Assembly (NCBI GenBank): GCA_028826165.1
Contig: JAPDFW010000096.1
Coordinates: 182,681 to 246,680 of the forward strand
Reading direction: 5' to 3'
Length of the DNA stretch: 64,000 nt
Origin: Anaeramoeba ignava
Taxonomy: Eukaryota > Metamonada > Anaeramoebidae
Shown here: in pieces, positions 44,130-55,272 of the stretch
Numbering within the stretch: the stretch's first letter is position 1
Layout: every line of letters starts with the position of its first letter
Position numbers and translations under genes: made by a program
Notes under the pieces: model-generated
The model's database searches: none
Seen by the model: the letters and a program-made list of their open reading frames with translations, nothing else
What the model was told of the DNA's origin: nothing

Positions 44130-46981
44130 ATGAAGTTAATTTTGGTTTTATTCGTTTCACTTTTATTTGTTTTCGTTGAATTGAATTCATTTGATTGTGA
44201 TACTGTTGTGTCTCCAGGAGATAGAAGAAGAGATAAAAACAAATTAAGAGTTTGCTCTTTCAATCCAGAATATCTTTTGTTTGTGTTTTTTTTTTAATTT
44301 TTTTTTAATTATTTTTTTAATTCCAAATCATTTCCAAATAGATTTAGATTTTTAATTCAAATTTTAATTCAAATTTTAATTTTAATTTAATTTTTAATTT
44401 TAATTTTATTATTTAATTTTAATTTTAATTTTAATTTTATAAATGAATTTTAATTTTAATTTTATAAATGAATTTTAATTTTAATTTTATTATTTAATTT
44501 TCATTTTAATTTTAATTTTTTTTTAATTCCAAATCATTTCCAAATTGATTTATTCGTTTTTTTTTGTTTCAAATTTTAATTTTATTTTAATTTTAATTTT
44601 AATTTTATAAAAATTTTAATATCTTTTGTTTTAATTATTTTTAATTTTAATTCCAAATTTTAAAATTTTAATTTTAATTTTAATTTTAATTTTAATTTTA
44701 ATTTTTATTTTAATTTATTTTTTAAATTAATTTTAATTTTAATTTTAATTTTAATTTTAATTTTTTAATTTTAATATTAATTTTAATTTTAATTTTAATT
44801 TTAATTTTAATTTTAATTTAATTTTAATTTTAATTTTAATTTTAATTTTAATTTTAATTAATTTTAATTTTGATTTTATAGTGATGGTGTTGATGATTCA
44901 AGTTCTGGATGCCCATGGGAAACATCAAGTGCAGCAACAAAACATCTTGAAAAAGTGGCTCAAGTTTTAGAAGCAATTGATTGTGATCTTATTTCACTTT
45001 ATGAAGTTGAAGATTGTGAAATGTTATCAAGATTAAACGATTTATTGAGTGGTTATGATTATCATTATTACATTATGAAAGGAACAGATACATCAACAAG
45101 ACAACAAACATCAATTTTAACAAGAATTGATCCAACTCCTTTAAGGTATTTGCAAAATCAAATTCATTTATAATTTTAATATTTAATTTTAATTATAATT
45201 CAAATTTTAATTTTAATTTTAATTTTGAATTTAATTTTAATTTTTAATTTTGAATTTTAATTTTAATTTTAATTTTAATTTTAATTTTAATTTTAATTTT
45301 AATTTTAATATTTAATTTTAATTTTAATTTTAATTTTAATTTCAATTTTAATTTTAATTTTAATTATAATTTTAATATTTAATTTTAATTTTAATTTTTT
45401 TAATTTTAATTTTAATTTTAATTTTAATTTTAATTTTAATTTTAATTTTAATTTTAATTTTAATTTTAAAATGAATTTAAATTCCAAATCAAAATTATTC
45501 TTTATATATTTTTCCAAAATAAAAAGTGCTTCAACAGCATTATTAAGATCAGATGAACGTGTTTGGTTCCCAGTTAGTGGATCAAATTGTGGATATACTG
45601 GATCAGGTTCTTCATATGGAGTTTCTAAAAATCATTATGCAGTATTTGAAATGAACGGATTAGAAATTCTTTTAATTGGAGCACATTTAAGAGCATTCCC
45701 AACATCAGCAGAACCTTGTAATTTAATTTTAAATTTGATTTGAATTTTAATTTTAATTTTAATTTTAATTTTAATTTTAATTTTAATTTTAATTTTAATT
45801 TTAATTTTAATTTTAATTTTAATTTTAATTTTAATTTTGATTTTAATTTTGATTTTAATTTTAATTTTAATTTTAATTTTAATTTTGATTTTAATTTTAA
45901 TTTTAATTTTAATTTTAATTTTAATTTTAATTTTAATTTTAATTTTAATTTTAATTTTAATATTAATATTAATTTTGAATTTAATATTGATTTTAATTTT
46001 AATTTTAATTTTGATTTTGATTTTAATTTTAATTTTAATTTTAATATTAATTTTGAATTTAATATTGATTTTAATTTTAATTTTAATTTTGATTTTGATT
46101 TTAATTTTAAAAAAAAGGTGCAAGAAGAGAAGCTCAAGCATTAGTTCTTCGTAAATTAGCAGAAGATGAAGGATTTTCAAAAGGAAGAGAAGTTATTGTT
46201 ATGGGAGATTTAAATGTAAATCAAATATTAAAAATATTTCAATATAAAATATAAAAATATTTCAATATCAAATATTAAAAATATTTTCAATATCAAATAT
46301 TAAAAATATTTTCAATATCAAATATTAAAAATATTTTCAATATCAAATATTAAAAATATTTTCAATATCAAATATTAAAAATATTTAAAATAAAATATAA
46401 AAATATTTCAATATCAAATATTAAAAATATTTCAATATCAAATATTAAAAATATTTCAATATTTAAAATCAAATATTTAAAATCAAATATTTAAAATCAA
46501 ATATTAAAAATATTTAAAATCAAATATTGATATAAAATATTTAAAATAAAATATTTCAATATAAAATATAAAAATATTTAAAATATTAAAAAATATAAAA
46601 TATAAAAATATTTATATAAAAATATTTCAATATATAAAACAGGATTATTCAGATATTGATCCAGATATCAATTCAGATCAACCATTATCAAGAGTGTTGA
46701 GATTTATCAGAGAAGGTGAATCATCAAGTAGCGATTTATTGATTAATACAGCATCATTAATGTCACAAGATATGAGATATTCTTGTTGGTGGGATAAGAA
46801 CTATAACGATTATGAAAATTATCCTGAAGAAGATACTCAAATTGACCATGTTTTAATGTCACAAGGTCTTATTAATAAAGTTTCTAATGCTTACATCTAT
46901 CATTCTATTGATGTCTCTTATCCAGAAACTAATTTCAATGGTGATCATTATCCTGTTGTCGTTGATTTGGAATTCAATTAA
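44130..46981 (+). CDS. Secreted DNase I-like endonuclease/exonuclease/phosphatase family protein
   Basis: Five exons: 44130-44278, 44882-45145, 45527-45717, 46118-46215 and 46643-46981; 1041 nt, 346 residues, with every phase closing. A signal peptide (MKLILVLFVSLLFVFVELNS) is followed by RVCSFNPEYLFDGVDD, where the first junction rebuilds the family's 'N-x-x-x-L-F-D' strand. Then DLISLYEVED holds the metal-binding Glu, LLSGYDYHYY, TSILTRIDP, ILLIGAHLRA (phosphate contact His), VIVMGDLND (GDfN motif), QIDHVLMS and FNGDHYPVVVDL (catalytic Asp-His). All active-site motifs of the DNase I/EEP fold are present, so it is probably an active secreted or vacuolar nuclease or phosphoesterase. It starts head-to-head with PRP38, 86 bp away. 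Alternative: a sphingomyelinase-like EEP member. Confidence 0.9.
44279..44881 (+). repeat. Intron of TTTTAA hexamers with ATAAATGAATTTTAA words
   Basis: Intron 1 of the DNase-like gene. The sense strand is T-rich, opposite to most other introns that carry this spacer word. Confidence 0.7.
45718..46117 (+). repeat. Intron of pure AATTTT hexamers, open in several frames
   Basis: Intron 3 of the DNase-like gene. Because TTTTAA in phase avoids stops, it makes long artificial open frames on both strands; these are not genes. Confidence 0.85.
46216..46642 (+). repeat. Intron of AAAATATTTTCAATATC repeats
   Basis: Intron 4 of the DNase-like gene: about ten units of AATATCAAATATTAAAAATATTT(TC), distinct from the other introns of the same gene. 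Confidence 0.8.
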
Positions 46982-47664
46982 GATTTTTTCATCTTTTTTT
47001 TTCAAATCATTTTTTCCTTTTTTTTCATTCAAATTCCACTTTTTCCTTTTTACTTTTTTGTCAAATTTCGAAAGAAACAAGAAAAACAAAATTTGAAACA
47101 CAAATTTCTTTTTAATTTTTTTTAATTTTTTTTTTTAATTTTTTTTTTGATTTTGATCTTGATTTGAAATTTGATTTTGATTTTGATTTTGATTTGAATT
47201 TGATTTTGATTTTAATTTTGATTTTGATTTTAATTTTGATTTTGATTTTGATTTTAATTTTGATTTTAATTTTAATTTTGATTTTGATTTTGAATTTGAT
47301 TTTGAATTTGATTTTGATTTGAATTTGAATTTGAATTTTAATTTTAATTTGATTTTGATTTATATTTTGATTTTGATTTGAATTTTGATTTTGATTTTAA
47401 TTTTAATTTGATTTTGATTTTGATTTTAATTTTAATTTTGATTTAATTTGAATCCGAGGAAAATGAATTTTGATTTTGATTTTGATTTTAATTTTGATTT
47501 GAATTTGATTTTAAATTTGATTTTAATTTGAATCCGAGGAAAATGAATTTGATTTTGATTTATATTTTGGTTTTGATTTATATTTTGGTTTTGATTTTTG
47601 ATTTCGAGGAAAATGAAATCGAGATGGATTTTGATTTTGGTTTTGATTTGGAATTTGATTTGGA
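46982..47664. other. Convergent spacer with TTTGAT hexamers
   Basis: Between the DNase-like stop and the predicted end of the ARM array. 47140-47520 is TTTGAT/TTTTAA hexamers; from 47530 it merges with a minisatellite whose minus-strand reading gives PSRFHFxxNQ. The true end of the ARM gene may lie inside this stretch in another frame. Confidence 0.5.
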
Positions 47665-47880
47665 CTAAAATGAAATCGAGATGGATTTTGATTTTGGTTT
47701 TGATTTTGGTTTTGATTTGGAGGAAAATGAAATCGAGATGGATTTTGTTTTTGGTTTTGATTTTGGGATTTGATTTCGAGGAAAATGAAATGGAGATGGA
47801 TTTTGATTTTGGTTTTGATTTGGACTAAAATGAAATCGAGATGGATTTTGATTTTGATATCGATTGGATTTAGTTTCAAA
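47530..47880 (-). repeat. Minisatellite coding PSRFHFxxNQ tail
   Basis: About eight units of 36-48 nt; minus-strand translation in two different frames gives PSRFHF(S/P)PNQNQ. Forms the C-terminal tail of the last ARM exon. Confidence 0.65.
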
Positions 47881-49140
47881 ATTCATCAAAATTTTCTTTC
47901 CAAAATCTTGAATTTCTTTGTTTTTAGAAAAATTAATCATTGATTTTTGGATGAGTTCAATTCCATTTAATTCTTTCATTTCATTTTGATTTACTTTTTT
48001 ATTTTAAAATTAAAATTAATTGATTAATTAATTTAATTGAATTCAAATTTAAATTTAAATTTAATTAAATATTTACTTAGGTTTCTAAATAAAATACTCA
48101 CTAAAGCTTTACATCCATTTTCTTGAACATTCTCATTTGTTGAAAAATTATTCATTGATTTAATAATTGTTTCGATTCCTTTCTTTATTCTAATTTCATT
48201 TTGATTTTCTTTTTTTTATTTTTTTTGAATTTAAAAATTTAAAATCATTTATTAAATCAAATTAAATTAAATTATAATTTTGATTTAAATTTTTTTACCT
48301 TCACTAAAATAACATAAATTTGATAAAGCTTTAAATCCTTCTAATTGGATATCTTCATCATTTGAAAAATTAATCAATGATTTAATAATTGTTTCAATTC
48401 CTTTCTTTTCTCTAATTTCATTTTGAATTTCTTTTTTTTCAAGATTTAATTTGAATTTAATTTTGAATTTGATTTAATTTGAATTTAATTTTGATTTAAT
48501 TTTGATTTAATTTAATTTAATTTGATTTTGATTTTGATTTTGATTTTGATTTAATTTTAATTTTGAATTTAATTTTGATTTAATTTTGATTTAATTTAAT
48601 TTAATTTTGATTTGATTTGATTTGATTTAATTTGATTTTTGATTTAATTTTAATTTTGATTTGATTTAATTTTGATTTGAATTTGATTTTGAATTTTGAT
48701 TTTGATTTTGATTTTGATTTTAATTTTAATTTGATTTTGATTTTGATTTGAATTTATTTACCTTGATGTCTAAAAGTAAGATTCATTAAAATTCCATATC
48801 CTTTTAATTGAATAATTTTATTCTTTGGGAAATTATTCATTGATTTAATAATTGTTTTAATTCCTTTGTTTTCTTGAATTTCAGATTTCTTTCCTTTTTT
48901 TAATTTTTAAATTTTTAATTTTTGAATTTTGAATTTTTAATTTTTAATTTTTTAATTTTAAAATGCTACTTGGATCACTAAATGAAATATTTGATAATTC
49001 TTTAAATTGATTTTCTTGAATCTTTTCATTATCTATTGAATCATTCATTAATTTTAAAATCTTTTCAATTTCAGTTTGATTATCTTTTATAATTTTTTTA
49101 AAATTAAATTAAATTAAATTTAATATTGTTTATTAATTAT
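47665..49140 (-). repeat. Copy A of the duplicated five-exon ARM block
   Basis: Contains the 114-nt exon (49083-48970) followed by four 132-nt-type exons. Introns and exons match copy B (49141-50760) over long stretches, for example the words around 48100 and 49555, 48350 and 49800, 48970 and 50606. Confidence 0.8.
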
Positions 49141-52100
49141 TGGAATTTAAAATTATTTAAAGTTACTCTTTCTTTTAAATGGAGAATTAGATCTAGAATT
49201 AGATGGAGAACTATCAATTTGTTGAATATTCTCTTTATTTATGAAATTATTATTGAATTTTGAATTTTGAATTTTGAATTTTGAATTTTGAATTTTGAAT
49301 TTTGAAAATTTACTTTGATTATCTGATGAAATATTCTTTAAAAGCTTTGATCCATTTTGTTGAATTTCTTTGTTTTTTGAAAAATTAATCATTGATTTTT
49401 GGATGAGTTCAATTCCATTTAATTCTTTCATTTCATTTTGATTTACTTTTTTATTTTAAAATTAAAATTAATTGATTAATTAATTTAATTGAATTCAAAT
49501 TCAAATTCAAATTTAATTAAATATTTACTTAGGTTTCTAAATAAAATACTCACTAAAGCTTTAAATCCATTTTCTTGAACATTCTCATTTGTTGAAAAAT
49601 TATTCATTGATTTAATAATTGTTTCAATTCCTTTCTTTATTCTAATTTCATTTTGATTTTCTTTTTTTTTATTTTTTTTGGATTTAAAAATTTAAAATCA
49701 TTTATTAAATTAAATTAAATTAAATTATTGTTTTGATTTAAATTTTTTTACCTTCACTAAAATAACATAAATTTGATAAAGCTTTAAATCCTTCTAATTG
49801 GATATCTTCATCATTTGAAAAATTAATCAATGATTTAATAATTGTTTCAATTCCTTTCTTTTTTCTAATTTCATTTTGAATTTCTTTTTTTTCAAGATTT
49901 TGAATTTGAATTTAATTTGATTTTAATTTGATTTTAATTTTGAATTTGATTTGATTTGATTTTAATTTGATTTTGATTTAATTTTTTGATTTGATTTGAT
50001 TTTTGAATTTGATTTGATTTTTTGATTTTTGATTTTGATTTTTTGATTTGATTTTGATTTGATTTTGATTTGATTTTGATTTTTTGATTTGATTTTGATT
50101 TTGATTTTTTGATTTTTTGATTTTTAAATTTTTTGATTTTTGATTTTGAATAAATTTGGAATTTGATTTTTGTTTAATTTTTGATTTTTATTTTGATTTT
50201 TCCTTTTTGATTTTTAATTTTAATTTTGATTTGATTTAATTTTAATTTTGATTTGATTTTGATTTAATTTGATTTTGATTTGATTTTTTAATTTTTTTTT
50301 TGATTTGATCAATTTTTGATTTTGATTTTGATTTTTAATTTTTAATTTATTTTTTTTGATTTTATTTTTATTTATTTATTTTACCTTGAAAATTAAAAGT
50401 AAATTCATTAAAATTGGAATTTACATCCTTTTTAATTGAATAATTTCTATTCTTTTTGGGAAATTATTCATTGATTTAATAATTTTTAATTTTGTTTTCT
50501 TGAATTTCCTCAGATTTCTTTCCTTTTTAATTTTTTGAATTTTTAATTTTTTAATTTTTTAATTTTGAATTTTTGATTTTTAATTTTTTAATTTTAAAAT
50601 GCTACTTGGATCACTAAATGAAATATTTGATAATTCTTTAAATTGATTTTCTTGAATCTTTTCATTATCTATTGAATCATTCATTAATTTTAAAATCTTT
50701 TCAATTTCAGTTTGATTATCTTTTATAATTTTTTTAAAATTAAATTTAATTAAATTTAATATTGCTTATTAATTATTGGAATTTAAAATTATTTAAAGTT
50801 ACTCTTTCTTTTAAATGGAGAATTAGATCTAGAATTAGATGGAGAACTATCAATTTGTTGAATATTCTCTTTATTTATGAAATTATTATTGAATTTGAAT
50901 TTTGAATTTTGAATTTTGAATTTTGAATTTTGAATTTTGAATTTTGAATTTTGAAAATTTACTTTGATTATCTGATGAAATATTCTTTAAAAGTTTTGAT
51001 CCATTTTGTTGAATATTTTTATTATTTGAAAAATTAATCATTAATTTAATAATTATTTCATTTCCATTTGTTTTCGTGATTTCATTTTGATTTTCTTTTT
51101 TATTTTAAAATTAAAAATTAATGAATGAAAAAAATGAAAAAATGTAAAATTAATGATTTCGTTTTTTAGATTGAATTTACCTTGATTATTAGAAGAAATT
51201 TTTGATAAAGCTTTAAATCCATTTTCTTGAATATTTTCATTTGATGAAAAATTAATCATTGATTTAATAATTGTTTCAATTCCTTTCTTTATTCTAATTT
51301 CATTTTTATTATCTTTTTTTTTTGAAATTTTAATTATTTTAAATTGATTTTTTATTTTATTTGGAAATGTTACCTTGATTATTAGAAGAAATTTTTGATA
51401 AAGCTTTAAATCCTTCTAATTGGATATTTTCATTATTTGGAAAATTAATCAATGATTTAATAATTGTTTCAATTCCTTTCTTTTTTCTAATTTCATTTTT
51501 ATTATCTTTTTTTTTGAAATTTTAATTATTTTAAATTGATTTTTTATTTTATTTGGAAATGTTACCTTTGTTGTTATATGAAAGACTTGATAACGATTCA
51601 AATCCATTTTTTTGAATATTTTCATTATTTGGGAAATTAATCATTGATTTAATAATAATTTCAATTCCATTAAGATTTCTAATTTCATTTTTATTCTCTT
51701 TTTTTTTGGAATTTATTTTGAATTTGAATTTGATTTGAATTTTATTTTGATTTTGAATTTTATTTGGAATTTTACCTTTATTTTTATATGAAAGATTTGA
51801 TAAAGCTAAACATCCATTTTCTTGAATAATTTTATTATTTGGGAAATTAATCAATGATTTAATAATTGTTTCAATTCCTTTCTTTATTCTAATTTCATTT
51901 TGATTTTCTTTTTTTTAAGAAGAATTTGAATTTTTTTGATTTTGATTTTGAATTTGAATTTGAATTTGAATTTGAATTGATTTATTCATAATTTTACCTT
52001 TATTTTTATATGAAAGATTTGATAAAGCTAAACATCCATTTTCTTGAATAATTTTATTATTTGGGAAATTAATCAATGATTTAATAATTGTTTCAATTCC

Positions 52101-55051
52101 TTTCTTTATTCTAATTTCATTTTGATTTTCTTTTTTTTAAGAAGAATTTGATTTTGATTTTGAATTTGATTTTGATTTTAATTTTGAATTTGAATTTGAA
52201 TTTGAATTTAATTTGAATTTGAATTTGATTTTAATTTTGAATTTGAATTTGAATTTGATTTTGAATTTTGAATTTTGAATTTGATTTTTTTATCTTTTTA
52301 ATTTTGAATTTGATTTTGATTTTGAATTTGATTTGAATTTTGAATTTTGTTTTTTGAATTTGATTTTGATTTTGAATTTGAATTTGAATTTGATTTTTTG
52401 AATAATTTGATTTTAATTTTAATTTGAATTTGAATTTTCTTTTTGAATTTGATTTTGAATTTGAATTTGATTTTTGATTTTTAATTTTGAATTTGAATTT
52501 GGGAAATTTACCTTGATTATTTGTTGAAATACTATATAAAGCTAAACATCCTTTTTCTTGTATATTTTCATTATTTAGGAAATTAATCATTGATTTAATA
52601 ATTGTTTCAATTCCTTTAAGATTTCTAATTTCATTTTGATTTTCTATTTTTTTTAAGAAGAATTTAAATTTGAATTTAAATTTGAATTTGAATTTGAATT
52701 TAATTTTGAATTTGATTTTGATTTTGAATTTAATTTTGATTTTGATTTGAAATTTTGAATTTGAATTTTAATTTTGATTTTGATTTTGAATTTGATTTTG
52801 ATTTTGATTTTGATTTTGAATTTGAATTTAATTTTGAATTTGAATTTGGGAAATTTACCTTGATTATTTGTTGAAATACTATATAAAGCTAAACATCCAT
52901 AATTTTGAACATTTTGATGAGTTGAGAAATTAATCATTGATTTAATAATTGTTTCAATTCCTTTCTTTATTCTAATTTCATTTTGATTTTCTTTTTTTTA
53001 AAGATTTTGATTTTGATTTTGAATTTGAATTTGAATTTGATTTTAATTTTGATTTTAATTTGGGAAATTTACCTTGATTATTTGTTGAAATACTATATAA
53101 AGCTAAACATCCTTTTTCTTGAATATTTTCATGATTTAGGAAATTATTCATTGATTTAATAATTGTTTCAATTCCTTTAAGATTTCTAATTTCATTTTGA
53201 TTTTCTATTTTTTTTAAGAAGAATTTAAATTTGAATTTGAATTTTTGAATTTTGAATTTGAATTTGAATTTGATTTTGATTTTAATTTTGATTTTGATTT
53301 TGATTTTGATTTTGATTTTGAATTTGAATTTGAATTTGATTTTGATTTTGATTTTGAATTTTTTGATTTTGATTTTGAATTTGATTTTGATTTTGATTTT
53401 GATTTTAATTTTGATTTTGATTTTGATTTTGATTTTTTGAAATTTTGATTTTGATTTTGATTTGATTTTTGATTTTGATTTTTGAATTTTAATTTTTAAT
53501 TTGATTTTGATTGAAATTTTGGAATTTGAATTTTGATTTTTTTGATTTTCTTTTTAAAATTGATTTTGATTTTGAATTTTTTGAATTTGATTTGAATTTG
53601 ATTTTAATTTGAATTTTGAATTTGATTTTTAATTTTGAATTTGATTTTGATTTGAAATTTGATTTTGATTTTGAATTTGATTTTGAATTTTGAATTTGAT
53701 TTTAATTTCATTTTGATTTTTATTTTGATTTGAATTTTGATTTTAATTTTAAATTTTGAATTTTAATTTGAATTTGAATTTTGATTTTAAATTTGAATTT
53801 GAATTTGAATTTTGAATTTGAATTTGATTTTGAATTTGAATTTGATTTTGATTTTGATTTTGATTTTGATTTTTGATTTGATTTTTATTTTGATTTTAAT
53901 TTTGAATTTGAATTTGATTTGAATTTTGATTTTGATTTTGGTTTTGAATTTGATTTTGAATTTAATTTTGAATTTGAATTTGGGAAATTTACCTTGATTA
54001 TTTGTTGAAATACTATATAAAGCTAAACATCCATAATCTTGAATATTTTGATGAGTTGGGAAATTATTCATTGATTTAATAATTGTTTCAATTCCTTTAA
54101 GATTTCTAATTTCATTTTGATTTTCTTTTTTTTAAGAAGAATTTAAATTTGAATTTGAATTTGATTTTGATTTTGAATTTAATTTTGATTTTGAATTTGA
54201 ATTTAATTTTGATTTTGAATTTGAATTTGAATTTGATTTTGAATTTGATTTTGATTTTGATTTTAAATTTGAATTTGAATTTGAATTTGATTTTGATTTT
54301 GATTTTGAATTTGATTTTGAATTTTGAATTTAATTTTGATTTTGAATTTTGAATTTAATTTTGATTTTGAATTTTGAATTTAATTTTAATTTTGAATTTG
54401 ATTTTGAATTTGATTTATTTGGAAATGTTACCTTGATTATTAAATGAAATATTTGATAAAGCTTTAAATCCTTCTAATTGGATATCTTGATTATTTGGGA
54501 AATTAATCATTGATTTGATAATTGGTTTAATTCCTTTCTTTATTCTAATTTCATTTTTATTTTCTTTTTTTTAAGAAGAATTTGATTTTGAATTTGAATT
54601 TGATTTTTATTTTGAATTTGATAAATTTACCTTGATTATTAAAAGAAATATTCGATAAAATTAAACATCCTTTTTCTTGAATACTTATTGATTTTAGAAA
54701 ATTATTCATTAATTTGATAATTGTTTCAATTCCTTTAAGATTTCTAAATTCATTTTGGTTTTCTATTTTTTAAGAAGAATTTAAATTTGAATTTAAATTT
54801 AAATTTGAATTTGAATTTAAATTTAAAATTGATTTTGATAATACCTCTTTTATTTAAATCCATATTAATTAACTTTCTAAGATGTCGTTTTTGAACTCTT
54901 TTCTGAGATATTTGAGAATTCAATAAGTTAATTATCGTGGAAAAGTTCTTTGCTTCTATTTGAAAAAAGAGGAAAAAAAAATTATTTTAATTTTGAATTT
55001 TGCTTTATTTTGCTTTTTTTTTTATCATGATTTAAAAACTTTACTTTCCAT
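47665..55051 (-). CDS. Armadillo-like repeat protein built from about 22 single-repeat exons
   Basis: A long minus-strand series of exons, almost all exactly 132 nt (44 residues) and all with phase-1 borders, each encoding one ARM-like repeat of the type NEIRxxKGIETIIKSLINF..NENIQ..GFKALSNIS..NQG. Predicted exons, high to low: 55051-55045 (ATG GAA A, tentative), 54955-54845, 54762-54631, 54563-54432, 54124-53993, 53204-53073, 52990-52859, 52643-52512, 52129-51998, 51907-51776, 51697-51566, 51505-51374, 51312-51181, 51094-50963, 50719-50606 (114 nt), a broken one at 50523-50385, 49883-49752, 49660-49529, 49445-49314, 49083-48970 (114 nt), 48893-48762, 48430-48299, 48208-48077 and 47993-47665. 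ARM solenoids bind proteins; none of importin alpha's or beta-catenin's special motifs are seen. Could be one gene or two to three tandem genes, since stop-bearing tails occur at 50785 and 49158. Confidence 0.65.
49158..49313 (-). CDS. Possible alternative C-terminal tail read by intron retention (copy B)
   Basis: Reading straight through the GTAAAT donor at 49313 gives KFSKFKIQ repeats, then NNNFINKENIQQ and a Ser/Arg/Lys tail ending SNFK-stop. An almost identical tail follows the exon 51094-50963 (stop near 50785). The ending looks protein-like and is kept in both copies, so it may be a real alternative end. Confidence 0.4.
50385..50523 (-). pseudogene. Broken ARM exon in copy B
   Basis: Homologous to the intact 132-nt exon 48893-48762 but 139 nt long with several small insertions and a deletion, so it cannot be read in frame. 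Decay or assembly error. Confidence 0.65.
50785..50962 (-). CDS. Possible alternative C-terminal tail read by intron retention (upstream copy)
   Basis: Same tail as at 49158-49313, following ARM exon 51094-50963, with a longer FEIQNSKF-type repeat. If used, the gene starting at 55051 would end here, and the exons below 50760 would belong to separate tandem copies. Confidence 0.4.
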
Positions 55052-55272
55052 TTTTTGTTTTGATTTCTTTTTATTAAAATTTGTGAAAGAAAAAAATGAA
55101 AAAATAAATCAGACAAAATAAAAATTAAAAAGAAAAAAAGTGGACAATTTTTAATTTCATTATTAATTGAAAAATAAAATTCTTTTCTTTTCTTAATTTA
55201 TTATTTTTTTTTTAAAAGGAAAAAACAAAAACAAAAACAAGAAAAACAAGAAAACAAGAAAACAAGAAAAAC
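55052..55272. other. Spacer between ARM array start and cyclin Y end
   Basis: A/T runs with a (CAAGAAAA)n stretch at 55225-55272; no gene. Confidence 0.5.

Larger units (their letters stand above)
49141..50760 (-). repeat. Copy B of the duplicated five-exon ARM block
   Basis: Same exon order as copy A. It differs by a longer TTTGATT intron at 49900-50370 and by a damaged second exon. It ends in a tail coding DSSPSNSRSNSPFKRKSNFK that also occurs at 50785-50900. Confidence 0.8.

Noticed and set aside
45625-46180. Several long overlapping open frames on both strands
   Set aside because: All come from AATTTT hexamers in the third intron of the DNase-like gene; the flanking exons join in frame without them.
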